Assembly: GCA_958298945.1 (NCBI GenBank)
Contig: OY282605.1
Coordinates: 26,886,811 to 26,950,810, forward strand
Origin: Atherix ibis
Lineage: Eukaryota; Arthropoda; Insecta; Diptera; Athericidae
Reading direction: 5' to 3'
DNA length: 64,000 nucleotides
A model generated the notes under the pieces. It searched no databases, was not told the origin of the DNA, and was given only the letters and a program-made list of their open reading frames with translations. Of this stretch, positions 25,447 to 36,003 are shown piece after piece (positions within the stretch are counted from its first letter, which is position 1; every line of letters begins with the position of its first letter). The position numbers and the translations under genes were made by a program.

Positions 25447-27240
25447 TATCTAAGGTTTTAAGAATATGGAAATTAAAAAAAAATCTATAATCTTAAAATT
25501 ATTAAATTAATCCAAAATCTAATAATAAAATTGATTAAAATTGTGAAAATGACATAAAATTTAAAAAAAATATGATAATTGAAATAAATTTAAGTAAACA
25601 TTAAATTTTATTAAAATCGGTGGTCCTAAAATTAGGACCACAAAAAATTATTTAAAATTTAAACATTCAAAAAAATCGATGGTCTTAAAATATAAAACAT
25701 TAAAAATTATTGTTTTTCAAATAGCAAGATTTTCAAATATCTACGATTGGATAGAAGAAAAAAAGATAAAAAATGTGAGGTCTGAAAATTGTAATTTAAA
25801 AATTTTAGGTCTCATAAAATTTTTGATATTTTTCTTAAACCATAAAATAGACGAAAATCAATTTTTATCAGAACAATACAAAATTCAAAAAATAATGTGA
25901 TCCTGAAAAAAATGAAATTCACAAAAACTTATGGTCTTTAATATGACAGAATTTGCAAAAATCTATGATTGACCAGGAAAAAAGAAAAATTTAATAAACC
26001 TGAGGTTTTAAAAATTCGAAAATTTAAAAAAAAAATCTATTATCTTAAAATTATTAAACCAAAATTATTAAACCAAAAATATGATAATTGAAATAAATTT
26101 AAGTAAATATTAAATTTTATCAAAGTCGATATTTCTAAAATTTATAAAATTAACAAAAATCAATAATTTTGAAAACAGCAAGAAAATTAAAAATCTGTGG
26201 TCTTAAAAATTTTTATATTCGCAAATATAAAATGTAACAAAAATAACAGAAAACTATTATTGAAAAAAGAAAAAATTGTAAATTTTTTAAAATACATATA
26301 AAAAAGGAATAAAAATATATCGTCTTAAAATATTAAATTTTATAAAACTTTGTTGTCCAAAAATTCAATAATTATCAGAAAAATAAAAAATTTACGAAAA
26401 AAATTATGTTCTGGAAAAAATGACATTCACAAAAGCTAATGTTCTTACTTGTAATTGAATTATAAGAAAATCTATAATTATAAAAAAAGAAACATTTTAA
26501 AAAAATTAGTAATGAAAAAAAAACCAAATTTATAAAAAATCTCCTATAAAAAAACCAATAAAATTATTGAAAAAAAAAATTAATATGTGTTTTTTAAATT
26601 AACGGAACTTTTAAAATTTTTTTTTTTTTGCAAATAAAATTGATGATTTATGATCTTAAATTATTTTAATTTTTTGAAACCATAAATTTTTATATATTTT
26701 GGTATTAAAAATACTAAAATATATGAAAATTTATGGTCCTAAAATATTCAAATTTATCAAAAATCAAAAATTGTTAAGAAAAACTAATAATACCATATAA
26801 AAAAAATAATAATATTTAAATAAAAGCGATAAAATAATTTATAAAATAAATCGAGAAGATATAAGCATGTCTTCAGATAATAAAACTTTCCAAAATATTT
26901 GCAAGAAAAAAAGTAAATCACATTAATCCGAAGTCCTAATAATTACAAAAAAATTTAGAAACTTCTATAATTTTGAATTTAATATAAAAAATATATTTTG
27001 TGTACAAATGGAAATTTCTTAAAAATTTGTGTAGTCTTAAATAAAAAATAAACAATCTACTTTAATTCAAATAAAAATATTAAAAATTATCGGAGGTCTT
27101 AAAAATACAAAAAAAAAAAAAATACCAAAACTCTTCGATTTGTGATAAATTTAAAATTTATTAGAATCGGTTGTCTTAAATGCATAAAAATTCAGAAAAA
27201 TCTATGATTTTTAAAATTACTTGTTTAGGTTTAAAGAGTG

Positions 27241-28189
27241 AAATTAACCCTTAAAGCATTAAAATCTTTTAAAAGAAATAATGACACACTGACCACAATT
27301 TTTTATTTTCGTAAGATTGGTGAGGAACTGTGCATAAAGTAGGACTGAACGCGGTGTTAGAACTTAGAGAAGTGACCGTTTGGGAATACAGCGTGTCGCA
27401 GGGCTATATAAATGGTCGCCAAATGGCCTTTCAATAGTCACTTATTCACTAAATAAAAAATCCTAAAAACCAAACAAAAAAAAATTGATGTAACCAATAT
27501 GCTCGTATTTTGTAATAGTAACAAAAAAAATAAAATTACGAAGCATTGGTGATAAACTGTTGAACAGAAGTTTCGAAATAGTCCAGTTTTGTGCAAATAG
27601 CAAAACGCATACAAAAAAAATTTCACTTTTATTTCTATTCTGCTCTGTTGTAGGTAGGCCAGTCGTAAACTCATAAAATATTAATTGAAATTCAACGGAA
27701 ATTATAACACCTTTTCAGATAAAATTTGTATTATTTTTCTAATGGAAATCCAATTCGTTTCCAAGTTATAGTCGTCTGTCTACAATATTTAATGAACACT
27801 TTATGCATAATAAGCAAAACTTACAACCTGACACGTTCAAATGTAAACATTACAAATTGAACGGAATTTTTTTTTATGACTGATTTTTATATTTACAAAA
27901 TACCGACACATCATCAGCAGCAGACAGTTTTTATTCAAGGTGTTAGGATAATTAGTGTACATTTTTTTTTATCATTTAATTTACAGTTTATCTAAGCTAG
28001 TAACCAATTTTGGAAGGCATTTTATCGGAAGTTCAAGTAAAAATAATATTTTTTTCACCGATTCTAAATAATAACAGTTACACAATTTATGCTTTGGAAA
28101 GTAACGTTATATAACACATACTTTAATAATTAAAAAGAATATAAGTAAATAAGTGAACGGTATGAGCCTTTTTATAGGATTTGATCCTT
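27241..28189. other. Intergenic; promoter-like TATA, no gene
   Basis: GGGCTATATAAATGG at 27,401-27,415 would make a good insect TATA box, with more balanced sequence just upstream. No plus-strand frame of interest follows. A 78-codon minus-strand frame at 27,674-27,438 is rich in F, L and V and shows no recognisable domain. A dispersed-motif relative (ATGCTTTGGAAAGTAACG, reverse) lies near 28,090. Confidence 0.35.
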
Positions 28190-28690
28190 TTGATGTAGTT
28201 TTTTAAGAGTTTTTCGTTTTTAATGTTTGTTTTAAATCCTCTTTTATTAAAAAAAATCATCTGCAAAGGCACAATTGTTTAAGAAGAAAAAATCGAAAGG
28301 CGTCAAATCGCACGATCTTGAAGGCTAAATGGCAATATCAAATTTTAAAAATATGATGTACTGAGAACTGTTTGTGCAATAAAGCTAAAATTTGCCGTAT
28401 TGAATTGATTTGTGACATCGTTTTGTTTAGGCCACGTATGGTCCAAATTCTTAATTTTAGTCCAGAGTTAATGGTAACATGTTCTTCTTCTTCATTTTCA
28501 AATTCCAGACCAAAATGCACATTACACAATGGCACTTTTTTCGGATACAATGGCTTTTTCGCAGTCACTTGTACTTTGTCAGAGCCTCATATAGAGCAAT
28601 TTTGCTTATCAACGTATTTACTGAGCAAAAAATGAGCCTCATTATTGAAGAAAATTTGAAAATTTTTATAATTTGAACGCATTGTTTGAT
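28190..28690 (-). pseudogene. Decayed DD41D-like transposase remnant
   Basis: Reading the minus strand from about 28,690, the catalytic-core phrase FFNNEAHFLLSKYVDKQN appears, then a stop where the family has tryptophan (SI*G), then TAKKPLYPKKV and FENEEEEHVTINSG. After that the frame drifts, but WP..DRAI..RLSIFFFLN near 28,310 still mimics the WPPRSCDLTPFDFFLW region. The first catalytic Asp is Asn here (FNNEAH). The second-Asp region is missing. No terminal repeats were found, so this is an old fragment. Confidence 0.72.
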
Positions 28691-28754
28691 AATTAAACGA
28701 TTCATAATGTAAAAAGAGAAAACTTTTATTAAATAAATATTATACTAAATAATA

Positions 28755-28850
28755 TAGGGTGTTGCAAAAATCGCTCAAGATGGAAAACGCAGGTTCCCGG
28801 GCTGTATGGCATATGGCACCGTCTTGTTGAAACCACATATCACCTTACAA
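28755..28850 (-). pseudogene. Transposase scrap with WFQQDGAICHTA
   Basis: The minus strand encodes MWFQQDGAICHTAR, the second-Asp motif of DD41D/DD37-type transposases, then runs into stops. Its position 5' of the 28.2-28.7 kb remnant is the wrong order for one element, so it is a separate fragment or a rearranged piece. On the plus strand it starts ATAGGGTGTTGCAAAAATCG, which could be a terminal repeat. Confidence 0.65.
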
Positions 28851-28887
28851 TAGATGCACAAAAAACTGGATTATTTAAAAAAAGCTT

Positions 28888-28909
28888 GGGTAGGAAGGGG
28901 GGGGGAGGG
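28888..28909 (+). other. G-rich tract, quadruplex-capable
   Basis: GGG TAGGAA followed by nine G, A and GGG gives at least four runs of three G with short loops. It lies between two transposon remnants. Confidence 0.5.
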
Positions 28910-29183
28910 AAGGAATAATGTAATAATTGAAAAAGGTGTCTGATTGAATAGATGCACTTGCACTCCCGAAATACTTGTGAATACACATTTTCAGATGATC
29001 TAAGTTAGGAGAACTTTCGCCGTGTACGAATTCTGTTCAAAAAGTAAATTTTGAATTTCCGCGGGTTATGAATGTTCAGTTAATTTTTGACAGCTCGGCC
29101 ATTTTTAATGTTTAGTTAATTTTTGACAGCTGATTTGCTTGCACATGTATTGGCTCATCTTCGATTTTTGCACATTCCAAAAA

Positions 29184-29830
29184 ATGGATCAAAGAATCTG
29201 TATCAAATTTTGTGTGAAAAACAAAATTAATTGCGCGGACACATTCCGAATGTTGACTGTGGCATATGGTGAATGAAGCAACGTTTATTGATGGTACAAA
29301 ATGTTCTCAGAGGGCCGAGAAGATGTGAACGACGAAAAGCGAATGTGAAGGTTTTGCTTACAGTTTTCTTCGATTGCAGGAGCGTAGTATAGCATGAGTT
29401 CTTTCCACAGGGTGGAATGGTCATTAAGGAATATTTTCTGCAAGTTATGCGTGAAGCAATCCGCCAGAAACGCTCGGATTTGTGGAAGAACAAAAATTGG
29501 CTTTTGCGCCATGATAACGCCCCTGCTCTCGCATCGTTGCTTGTGCGCGAATTTTCGGCCAAAAACAATACACTAATAATGGCGCAGCCACCGTATTCAC
29601 TAGATCTGGCCCCTTGTGAATTTTTTCTTGTTCCCGAAACTGAAGAGCCCCATGAAAGAACGACGCTACGATACGATTAAGGAGATAAAGACTGCATCTC
29701 AGTAGGAGCTGAACAAGATCACAAAAAATGATTTTTTGAAGTTCTTCGAGGATTGGGAAAAATGTTGGTACAAGTATATAATATCAGGTGGGGATTACTT
29801 TGAAGGGGACAAAATAGATATTCCTTATTG
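29184..29830 (+). pseudogene. Mariner transposase, internally deleted (plus-strand part)
   Basis: It starts MDQRICIKFCVKNKINC and reads to MLTVAYGE, then hits stops, then continues as WYKMFSEGREDVND. It jumps directly from there to VKVLLTVFFDC, so the DNA-binding linker and the first catalytic Asp are deleted. The catalytic half follows: EFFPQGGMVIKEYF, RHDNAPALASLLVREF and PPYSLDLAPCEFFL, where the third Asp is Glu. A frameshift near 29,630 precedes KLKSPMKERRYDTIKEIK. The C-terminus reads CWYKYIISGGDYFEGDK, a normal mariner ending. Confidence 0.85.
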
Positions 29831-30085
29831 ACCGTTCTTTACTCCTGCAATGAAAGAAAACTGTAAGCACAACCTTTACATTCGGCCGAACTTGACGCTT
29901 TTTTCGGTCTTGGCTCGTGCGGCAGCTTCCATTGGAATGATTCAGCTTTGATTTCCACGTCATAACCATAAACTCATGATTCCTCACCAGTTATGACCCT
30001 CTGGAGCAAATTTGGGTCATCGTGGACAGAGTACAACAGCTCCTGAGCAATGTTAATTCGATGCTGTTTTTAGTCGAAAATGGGC
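29825..30085 (-). pseudogene. Mariner transposase fragment (minus-strand part)
   Basis: The minus strand reads INIAQELLYSVHDDPNLLQ, then VITGEES, a TGA in place of tryptophan, and VYGYDVEIKAESFQWKLP, followed by VKVVLTVFFHC. The first catalytic Asp is Glu here (GEES for GDES). The N-terminal domain is deleted: the 5' leader joins directly to the middle of the protein near 30,085. It partly complements what the plus-strand piece lacks, which suggests both derive from one family with different deletions. Confidence 0.82.
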
Positions 30086-30260
30086 AAAAATCGAAGACGA
30101 GCCTAAACATGTACAAGTAAAGCAGCTGTCAAAAATTAACTAAACATTCAAAATGGCCGAACTTGTCAGCATAAGTGAGAGACATGAGTACCAACATAAC
30201 GCCACAAAAAATTGAAAATCGAAATTCAAAATTCGCGATACTTTTTGAAAATACCGCGTA

Positions 30261-32620
30261 TGTTTAACAATTGTCAAATAATAGTGCTGTACTTTCCGAA
30301 TAACGAATTAGCTCAAATCTAATTTACTGTAATTCAATTTTCTATAATTCTGACATTCCAGAATCCAAAAGACTCTCTGAAGTATTTAGCAAGGAATAAT
30401 CAAATAAAATCTGAAAATTAAAAATGGTTAAGAGCAACATAATAATTATTGGCAGTATTCCATAAAATGGTTATAGTAAGATACGACTCAAAGGTCTCAA
30501 TGTCATATCAGGCTTCTGCTATTATGCAATCATTGAACATTCCTATTCCTAAAGGTTCTTAAGTAGTTAACTTTAAATATTATAGAATAAACCACCAATT
30601 AGGATAACTCTACTCATAGAAACTATTCAATCAGAAAAGAATCTTTTCAAATTGTCCATAACAAAATATCATGCAACACTTACAGAAAATGTACCTGAAA
30701 ATATGAATTTTAGCAAAATTGAAATGCGGCAGAAGCAAATATGCAAAACACCTGCAACCCACCGACTTCAATGTTTCTGAGCAATCTTTGCTAATAACTT
30801 AACCGACGTAAACACCCCTTTACATTGTACTGGCTTGCGTATTTGCCCACATTTTATGAATTACTATGACCCTGACCTGAACCTATACGACAACAATAGA
30901 CAATACCAACAACTCTTTGAGTCTGTATCGATTCTTACGGAGAGTCAGGAAGTGGTCGATTGCCAATCCGAAACCATTGATTTAGGAAAGCTAGTCGAAA
31001 TGTATTTAAAAGCGGACAAAACTGATGTACATGCAATTACCAGCAGCAACAATAACAGGGAATGATCTGCACCAATGCCACACCGTCAAGTTAACGTGCG
31101 CTCTTGATCGGAGACCAGCTATTATCGTAAAATCGTCTCGCCTGTGTTGGAAGACACCCTACCAACGTGCCAATATGCAACTGAGACCCCGATTGTTGTT
31201 TCGTCTATTAGCGTTTACATATGTGAATTTGCAGATGAATTATAGAGAATCTAGTTTTTAGGAAGGATACCCACTATCATCATAGCGAAATGGCAACAAG
31301 CTGAAGCCTACTCCACTCCAACTAACAACTTCAATTAGACCTTTGAACTCGTACACAGTCCAATGCAATGCGACCACAATTGGGCTGTGTTTCACACACG
31401 AGTCTGTGTTCCCATCATTGGTAGCGTGGAGTCTCCTTCCAGTTGATTCGCACGCCACATAACTGAATATGGCTAACTCGTTTGAAATCGTAAAAATCGA
31501 TAAAAATTCTTCCGCCACTTCGTTATCGTGTCGTCAAATGGCCTCGCACTAATGTTCTTCAACTAAATCCGCAACAGTCCAATATGGTATGGCACGTTGC
31601 AATCTGATGCGATACGATGCAGTGCAAATAGAAAATCATTTCTACACGTTATAAATGCCACTGATATATGGCGATGGTCATTGAGAGGATCACTCAACTC
31701 AGATCGACTTGACTTTTTACGACGCAGATCCGTTCCAACAGCATTTTTTCCATACACACTCTCTACCGTCAGCACCCACCTCCATCGGCAGCAAATCGGT
31801 TTGTGCCATAGTAAACCTCGGCACCTGTGGCTCATATACCAGTACAGACTCTGCCCAGTGATCTTCGTTAGAGTAGAGAGTTTTTTTCGACCAGCATCCA
31901 AAGAAACAAATCCCAAACCAACATCTAGGCATAAGGTAAGGTGTTGACCTATTTTATGAACAAATTTTCATAGCCCAAAAAAATAGACAGTCTTGTAGAC
32001 CTTTGAGCTTTAATATTTACGAACCAAAAGGTATGTAGAGTGCACAGTGGCGATTTTAACATAAAATCAACCAAAGACACCCTCTTCTTTCAGACCTTTT
32101 TAAAAAAGTACAGAAGAACGGATTCTATGGAACGTGCTAAAAGCCTTCGAAGAATTTAGCACTGACGCACAAATTATGCTCAGTTTGTTAACGTCTGTCA
32201 TAATTCAATTGAAGATCTGTCAACTTTTTGCCATACCACATTAACGAAACACAAAGTTTTGCTCACTCATTTCAATAGTCAATTGACGATCGCGTCTCTC
32301 TGATTTGTTATCTTTAGCTTTCGAATAACTTGTAATTTTATGCGAATTTTTATTTTTCATTTATTTCTATTATTAAAACTTTTTTTCCTTGTATTAAGAA
32401 ACAATTAAAAGTTAAGTTTTATTTTAGTGATTTTGGTGTGTGTATTTTTCTTAAAGGAAAGTGGAACGGCGCAAATTATCAATAATTGAAATTTTACTTA
32501 AAAAGTTAAATAGCTTACCAGACAGCCAGCTCCACCATCCATTATTTATTGGAGGTTAAACTTTTTTTTAACTAATTAAATTAAATTTTAATCGCATAAT
32601 TTTTTAATAATTAATCGATT
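30261..32620. other. Intergenic sequence of balanced composition, genes uncertain
   Basis: The stretch 30,700-31,950 is clearly less AT-rich than its flanks and holds frames of 69-117 codons on both strands that overlap one another, so at most some are real. None shows a known domain. A donor-like ATAAG|GTAAGG lies near 31,936. The sequence from 31,950 to 32,620 is AT-rich and featureless. Confidence 0.4.
30856..31065 (+). CDS. Candidate 69-residue open frame, unknown function
   Basis: From ATG at 30,856 the frame begins MNYYDPDLNLYDNN and continues with glutamine-, serine- and acid-rich sequence, ending SSNNNRE before TGA. The composition looks more like coding sequence than the surrounding frames, and the ATG is the first in the frame. 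There is no membrane segment, no signal peptide and no family I recognise. It could be a terminal exon of an unidentified gene or a fragment. No supporting splice site was found. Confidence 0.22.
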   Translation: MNYYDPDLNLYDNNRQYQQLFESVSILTESQEVVDCQSETIDLGKLVEMYLKADKTDVHAITSSNNNRE

Positions 32621-32636
32621 TCAGGTGCCAATAATA

Positions 32637-32750
32637 GAAAATAAACTTCATTGCACAGTCGATAATGCAGTTTGGCCGTTATTTAATAAAAAATAAACTT
32701 CATTGCACCGACGATAGTGCAGTTTTTGTCGTATTCTATTGAGAATAAAC
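32637..32750 (+). repeat. Two direct repeats of ~54 bp (AATAAACTTCATTGCAC)
   Basis: AATAAACTTCATTGCACAG..CGATAATGCAGTTT at 32,640 is followed by a second copy with CGACGATAGTGCAGTTT at 32,693. A third, shorter relative (CTATCGATAATGCAG) is at 33,077. Confidence 0.7.
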
Positions 32751-32789
32751 TAATTTTTAAAAAATAATTTTCAAAAATATTCTCTGATA

Positions 32790-33010
32790 GTCAATATGGT
32801 GGTATTATTGATATTCAAAATGGCGTCAATTATCAAAATACAAAATGGCGTCTATTAGAGAAATATCTATTTTGCAGTTTGGAAAGTATAACTCGGTCAT
32901 TTGACATATGTCAACTATATTTATTATTAAATATAATAATTAGTTAGTATAATATTTGCCATTTTTTATTATGGATTGATAACTTCTTAGACAGTGCGAT
33001 AAAATTGTAA
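32790..33010 (-). repeat. Dispersed repeat family, copy with TCAAAATGGCGTCA
   Basis: Shares the blocks ATTCAAAATGGCGTCAA, TATCAAAATACAAAATG, TTTGGAAAGTA and a run ending in TTTGCCATTTTT with the copy at 34,325-34,500. Its reverse complement also contains the TACTTTCCAAACT motif seen at 7.7 and 21.8 kb. Confidence 0.7.
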
Positions 33011-33149
33011 AAAATTTCATACAAATTGGTAATATTATTATAGTCACATCTCCAATAATAAAGAATCTAGTTTACACTATCGATAATGCAGTTTTTGTCT
33101 TTATTTGATGTTTTCTTCAAAAATAGAAAAAAACCTTCTGTAATAGAAA

Positions 33150-33775
33150 AAATATTAGATTATAGAAGAACTGAAAAGGCGTCTATACAAAAATTCTGTT
33201 CAAATTTTTTTGTCATAATTCATTCTTAAAAACGCACACATTTGCAAAATAGCCTATTACGCAACACTTTGTATTCTGAAATAAAAACTGTCAATTTACT
33301 GTCATGGATAATAAAACTATTTATGCAAATTTATTAATTTATACTTACTTATTCGGAAATTATTTAAAATTTAAGAAAACCTCACTTAAACTGTCAATCC
33401 ACGATAAATATCTGAATGTATGCAAGTTGTTCGGTTTGCTACCATTTCTTGGAAAATGGCGCATTTTAAAACTGTGCGAAAGTCTAAAAAATTGGGACGA
33501 TTGATATTTACAAAATAAATAATAAACCTAAAATACAATTGCCTTCTGTCATGTTTAAATTGTATTTTTCTTTGTAATAATTGAGTTAAAATGGATATTA
33601 ATTATGCTTTTTCAAATTCAATAAACTTCTATTACGAAAACTAGATTCCAGTTGATGTCAATTTTAGATAAAAAAATCTACAAAAATGTATGCAAGAAGT
33701 ACGAGTTCTCGCCGCATCTGCAATAATTCAGACAGAAAAATGCGTATTCATATACGAAAATCTGACGTAGGAGCG
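33150..33775 (+). repeat. ~600-bp tandem duplication, copy 1
   Basis: Starts TTAGATTATAGAAGAACTG and contains CTACACAAAAATTCTGT-like, TTATACTTACTTATTCG, TGGCGCATTTTAAAACT, GCCTTCTGTCATGTTTAAAT and GTTAAAATGGATATTAATTA blocks. The 66-codon frame at 33,304 lies in this repeat and is disrupted in copy 2, so I do not call it a gene. Confidence 0.8.
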
Positions 33776-34320
33776 CTTAGATTATGGAAGAACTGGATAG
33801 GCCTCTACACAAAAATTCTGTCAACATTTTTATGCAAATTATTGTAATTCATTTATACTTACTTGTTCGTAAGCAATTTAAAATTTAAAAAAACGCATTT
33901 CAACTCTCATTTCCCTATATGTAAATAAATGTCAACATCAAGCATAACAAACGTATGAATTGTAATTAGTTCGGTATGGTACTACTTCATGGAGAATGGC
34001 GTGTTTTAAAACTCTCCGAAAACCTAAAATACAATTGCATTTAATATCAGAAGATTGGAAAAAAATAAATATTGCCTTCTGTTATGTTTAAATTATATTT
34101 TTCTTTGGAAGAATTGAGTTAAAATGTATATTAATTATGCTTTTGGAATTCAAAAAAAATTATAACAAAAACTGGATGTCAGTGGGTGTCATGTCTACAC
34201 AAATTTATGCAAGCAGTATGATTTATCGCCGCTTTCGTAATAATTCAAACAGCAAACTTCGTATACATAAACGATTATGGTCTATCCAGATATTCTATAA
34301 TCTAAAGTCAAGATGGGGTA
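33776..34320 (+). repeat. ~600-bp tandem duplication, copy 2
   Basis: Starts TTAGATTATGGAAGAACTGG and follows copy 1 with the same block order (TTATACTTACTTGTTCG, TGGCGTGTTTTAAAACT, GCCTTCTGTTATGTTTAAAT, GTTAAAATGTATATTAATTA). The many indels and substitutions mark an old duplication. Confidence 0.8.
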
Positions 34321-34324
34321 ATTT

Positions 34325-34500
34325 TTGACATTCAAAATGGCGTCAACTATCAAAATACAAAATGTTGTCTACTAAAAAAATATTCATTTTTAATTTTGGA
34401 AAGTACAATTCTATCATTTAATAGTTGTCTAAAATATATTTTGTGAAAAATACTAATTATTTATAAAAAAGTTTGCCATTTTTCTAAATTAGTAAATAAT
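34325..34500 (-). repeat. Dispersed repeat family, second nearby copy
   Basis: Contains ACATTCAAAATGGCGTCAA, TATCAAAATACAAAATG, TTTTGGAAAGTACAATTC and TTTGCCATTTTTCTA, in the order seen at 32,790-33,010. The two copies bracket the 33.15-34.32 kb duplication. Confidence 0.7.
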
Positions 34501-34769
34501 GCTTTAAAATTGTAAAAACAGTCTAAAAATTGTGATTTTCTCATAGCAATAATTCGTATAAACTTTTCTTCAGTGGTGAGGCATATTTTCGTCTCGGTGG
34601 ATATATCAATAAGCAAAGTTTTTATATATGTAGCGCCAGAAAACTACAAGTTATTGGGGAAAGTTGCTTGTGGGTTTTTGGAGCCGCATAATTTTTAAGA
34701 TAATTTATAAGCTATACGAAATTAATTTGAAACATTTTGGACTTACAGATACAAATTTTGTATAATATA

Positions 34770-36001
34770 AGGTGTAGTAAAAAGTAATCCATTATTTTTC
34801 CAATAGATGGCTTTAGGAGTATGTATCTCCCATTTTTTAGAAAGATAAGATTTCGTACTAAAAAAGGTTCTCATACAGTTTTGTGATTACTTGACTCAGT
34901 ATTTTTTTAGCACGCGTCAAAGATGGACACCAACAAAGAGAAAATACGCCATATTTTACAGTTTTTCTTCGATAAAGGCGAAAACGCAAGCCAGGCAGCT
35001 GAAAATGTGAATAGTATTTATGGTCCTGATACTGTAACAGCCAATTACGTGCAATTTTGGTTTCGTCGATTCCGTTCCGGTAATTTTGATGTCAAAGATG
35101 CGCCACGCTCTGGAAGGCCAATTGTCGAAAATATCGATAAAATAATGGAAATCGTCGAGTCCGACCGTCACGTAAGCACTGTTTCGATTGCCCAAGAGCT
35201 AAACATTGCACAAAAAACCGTTTGGAACCACTTAGATAAGGCTGGATACAAAAAAAACCTCGATGCATGGGTGCCACACGAGTTATCGCAAAAAAACCTC
35301 ATGGACCGAATTTCCATCTGCGAATCGCTGCTGAATCGCAACAATATCGATCCATTTTTGAAGCGGATGGTTACTGGTTATGAAAAGTGGGTCACTTACC
35401 ACTTATCCATCGCGGTCACCCGGCGCAAACGGTGGTCAAGCCAGGATTGACAGCCAGGAAGGTTTTGCTGTGTGTTTGGTGGGACTGGCAGGGAATCATC
35501 TACTATGAGCTGCTCCTCTACGGCCGAATTCTTCATTCTGACCTATACTGTCAACACTTGGACCGTCTGAAAGAAGCAATCGCCCAGAAGCAGCAAGCTT
35601 TGGCCAATAGGAGAGGAATTGTGTTCCATCAGGACAACGCCAGGCCGCATACATCGATAGTGACTCGCCAGAAGTTCCGGGACCTTGGTTGGGACGTTCT
35701 TATGCATCCACCTTATAGTCCGGACCTGGCACCAAGTGATTACCACCTTTTCCTGTCTATGACGAATGATTTTGCAGGTGAAACGTTCGCCTCAAGAGAA
35801 GATTGTGAAAATCGAGTGTCCCAGTTTTTCGCCAATAGGGACGAGGGTTTCTATGAGAGAGGCTTTATGAAATTACTTCCAAAATGGCAACAAGTTATCG
35901 AACAAAACGGTGCATATTTGACCTTAATCGTATCATTCTATCTATGCTAAGGAAAACCTTCAATTTAATGCAAAAATAACAGATTTCTTTTTACTACACC
36001 T
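34770..36001 (+). mobile_element. Nearly full-length mariner (DD34D)
   Basis: Terminal inverted repeats read AGGTGTAGTAAAAAGTAATC on the left and AGGTGTAGTAAAAAGAAATC from the right, flanked by TA at 34,768-34,769 and 36,002-36,003. The 1,232-bp length is normal for mariner. The left-edge copy (1-622) is a close relative. Confidence 0.96.
34923..35950 (+). pseudogene. Mariner transposase, frameshifted and with first Asp lost
   Basis: The transposase starts MDTNKEKIRHILQFFFDKG. It contains the two helix-turn-helix motifs, the GRPIVENIDK linker and WVPHEL. In the catalytic domain the first Asp is tyrosine (VTGYEKW instead of VTGDEKW). A small deletion with frameshift follows at about 35,400-35,420. 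The frame resumes as AQTVVKPGL and runs through HQDNARPH and PPYSPDLAPSDYHLF, with 34 residues between the two remaining aspartates. It ends at TAA 35,948-35,950. The domain order and general similarity resemble cecropia-type mariners such as Hsmar1. The copy cannot be active. Confidence 0.94.
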
Positions 36002-36003
36002 TA

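Larger units (their letters stand above)
22901..27240 (+). repeat. Array F: diffuse repeat around CTATGGTCTTAAAA
   Basis: Phrases such as ATCTATGGTCTTAAAA, TGAGGTCTTAAAA, AAATTTATCAAAATC and ATATCTATGATTG recur every few tens of bases over 4.3 kb, interrupted by the DD41D transposon at 24,206-25,446. Longer blocks are duplicated. For example, the segment with AGCAAGATTTGCAAATATC at 23.41 kb and the one with AGCAAGATTTTCAAATATC at 25.72 kb share a long diverged neighbourhood. No frame is kept, so this is noncoding. Confidence 0.75.
29028..30260. mobile_element. Composite of two oppositely oriented mariner fragments
   Basis: The left 0.8 kb is a plus-strand mariner and the right 0.4 kb a minus-strand piece of the same family. 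Both outer ends carry the same 5' end, with TTCAAAAAGTA, GAATTTTGAATTTC, AATGTTTAGTTAATTTTTG and GACAGCTG blocks in inverted orientation. The inner joint lies near 29,820. The composite can form a large imperfect hairpin. Confidence 0.8.

Noticed and set aside
31258..31947. Overlapping frames of 86-117 codons on both strands
   Set aside because: They occupy the same DNA on opposite strands without domain, start context or splice support, so none can be chosen.
33304..33504. 66-codon plus-strand frame
   Set aside because: It lies in one copy of the 600-bp tandem duplication and is not kept in the other.
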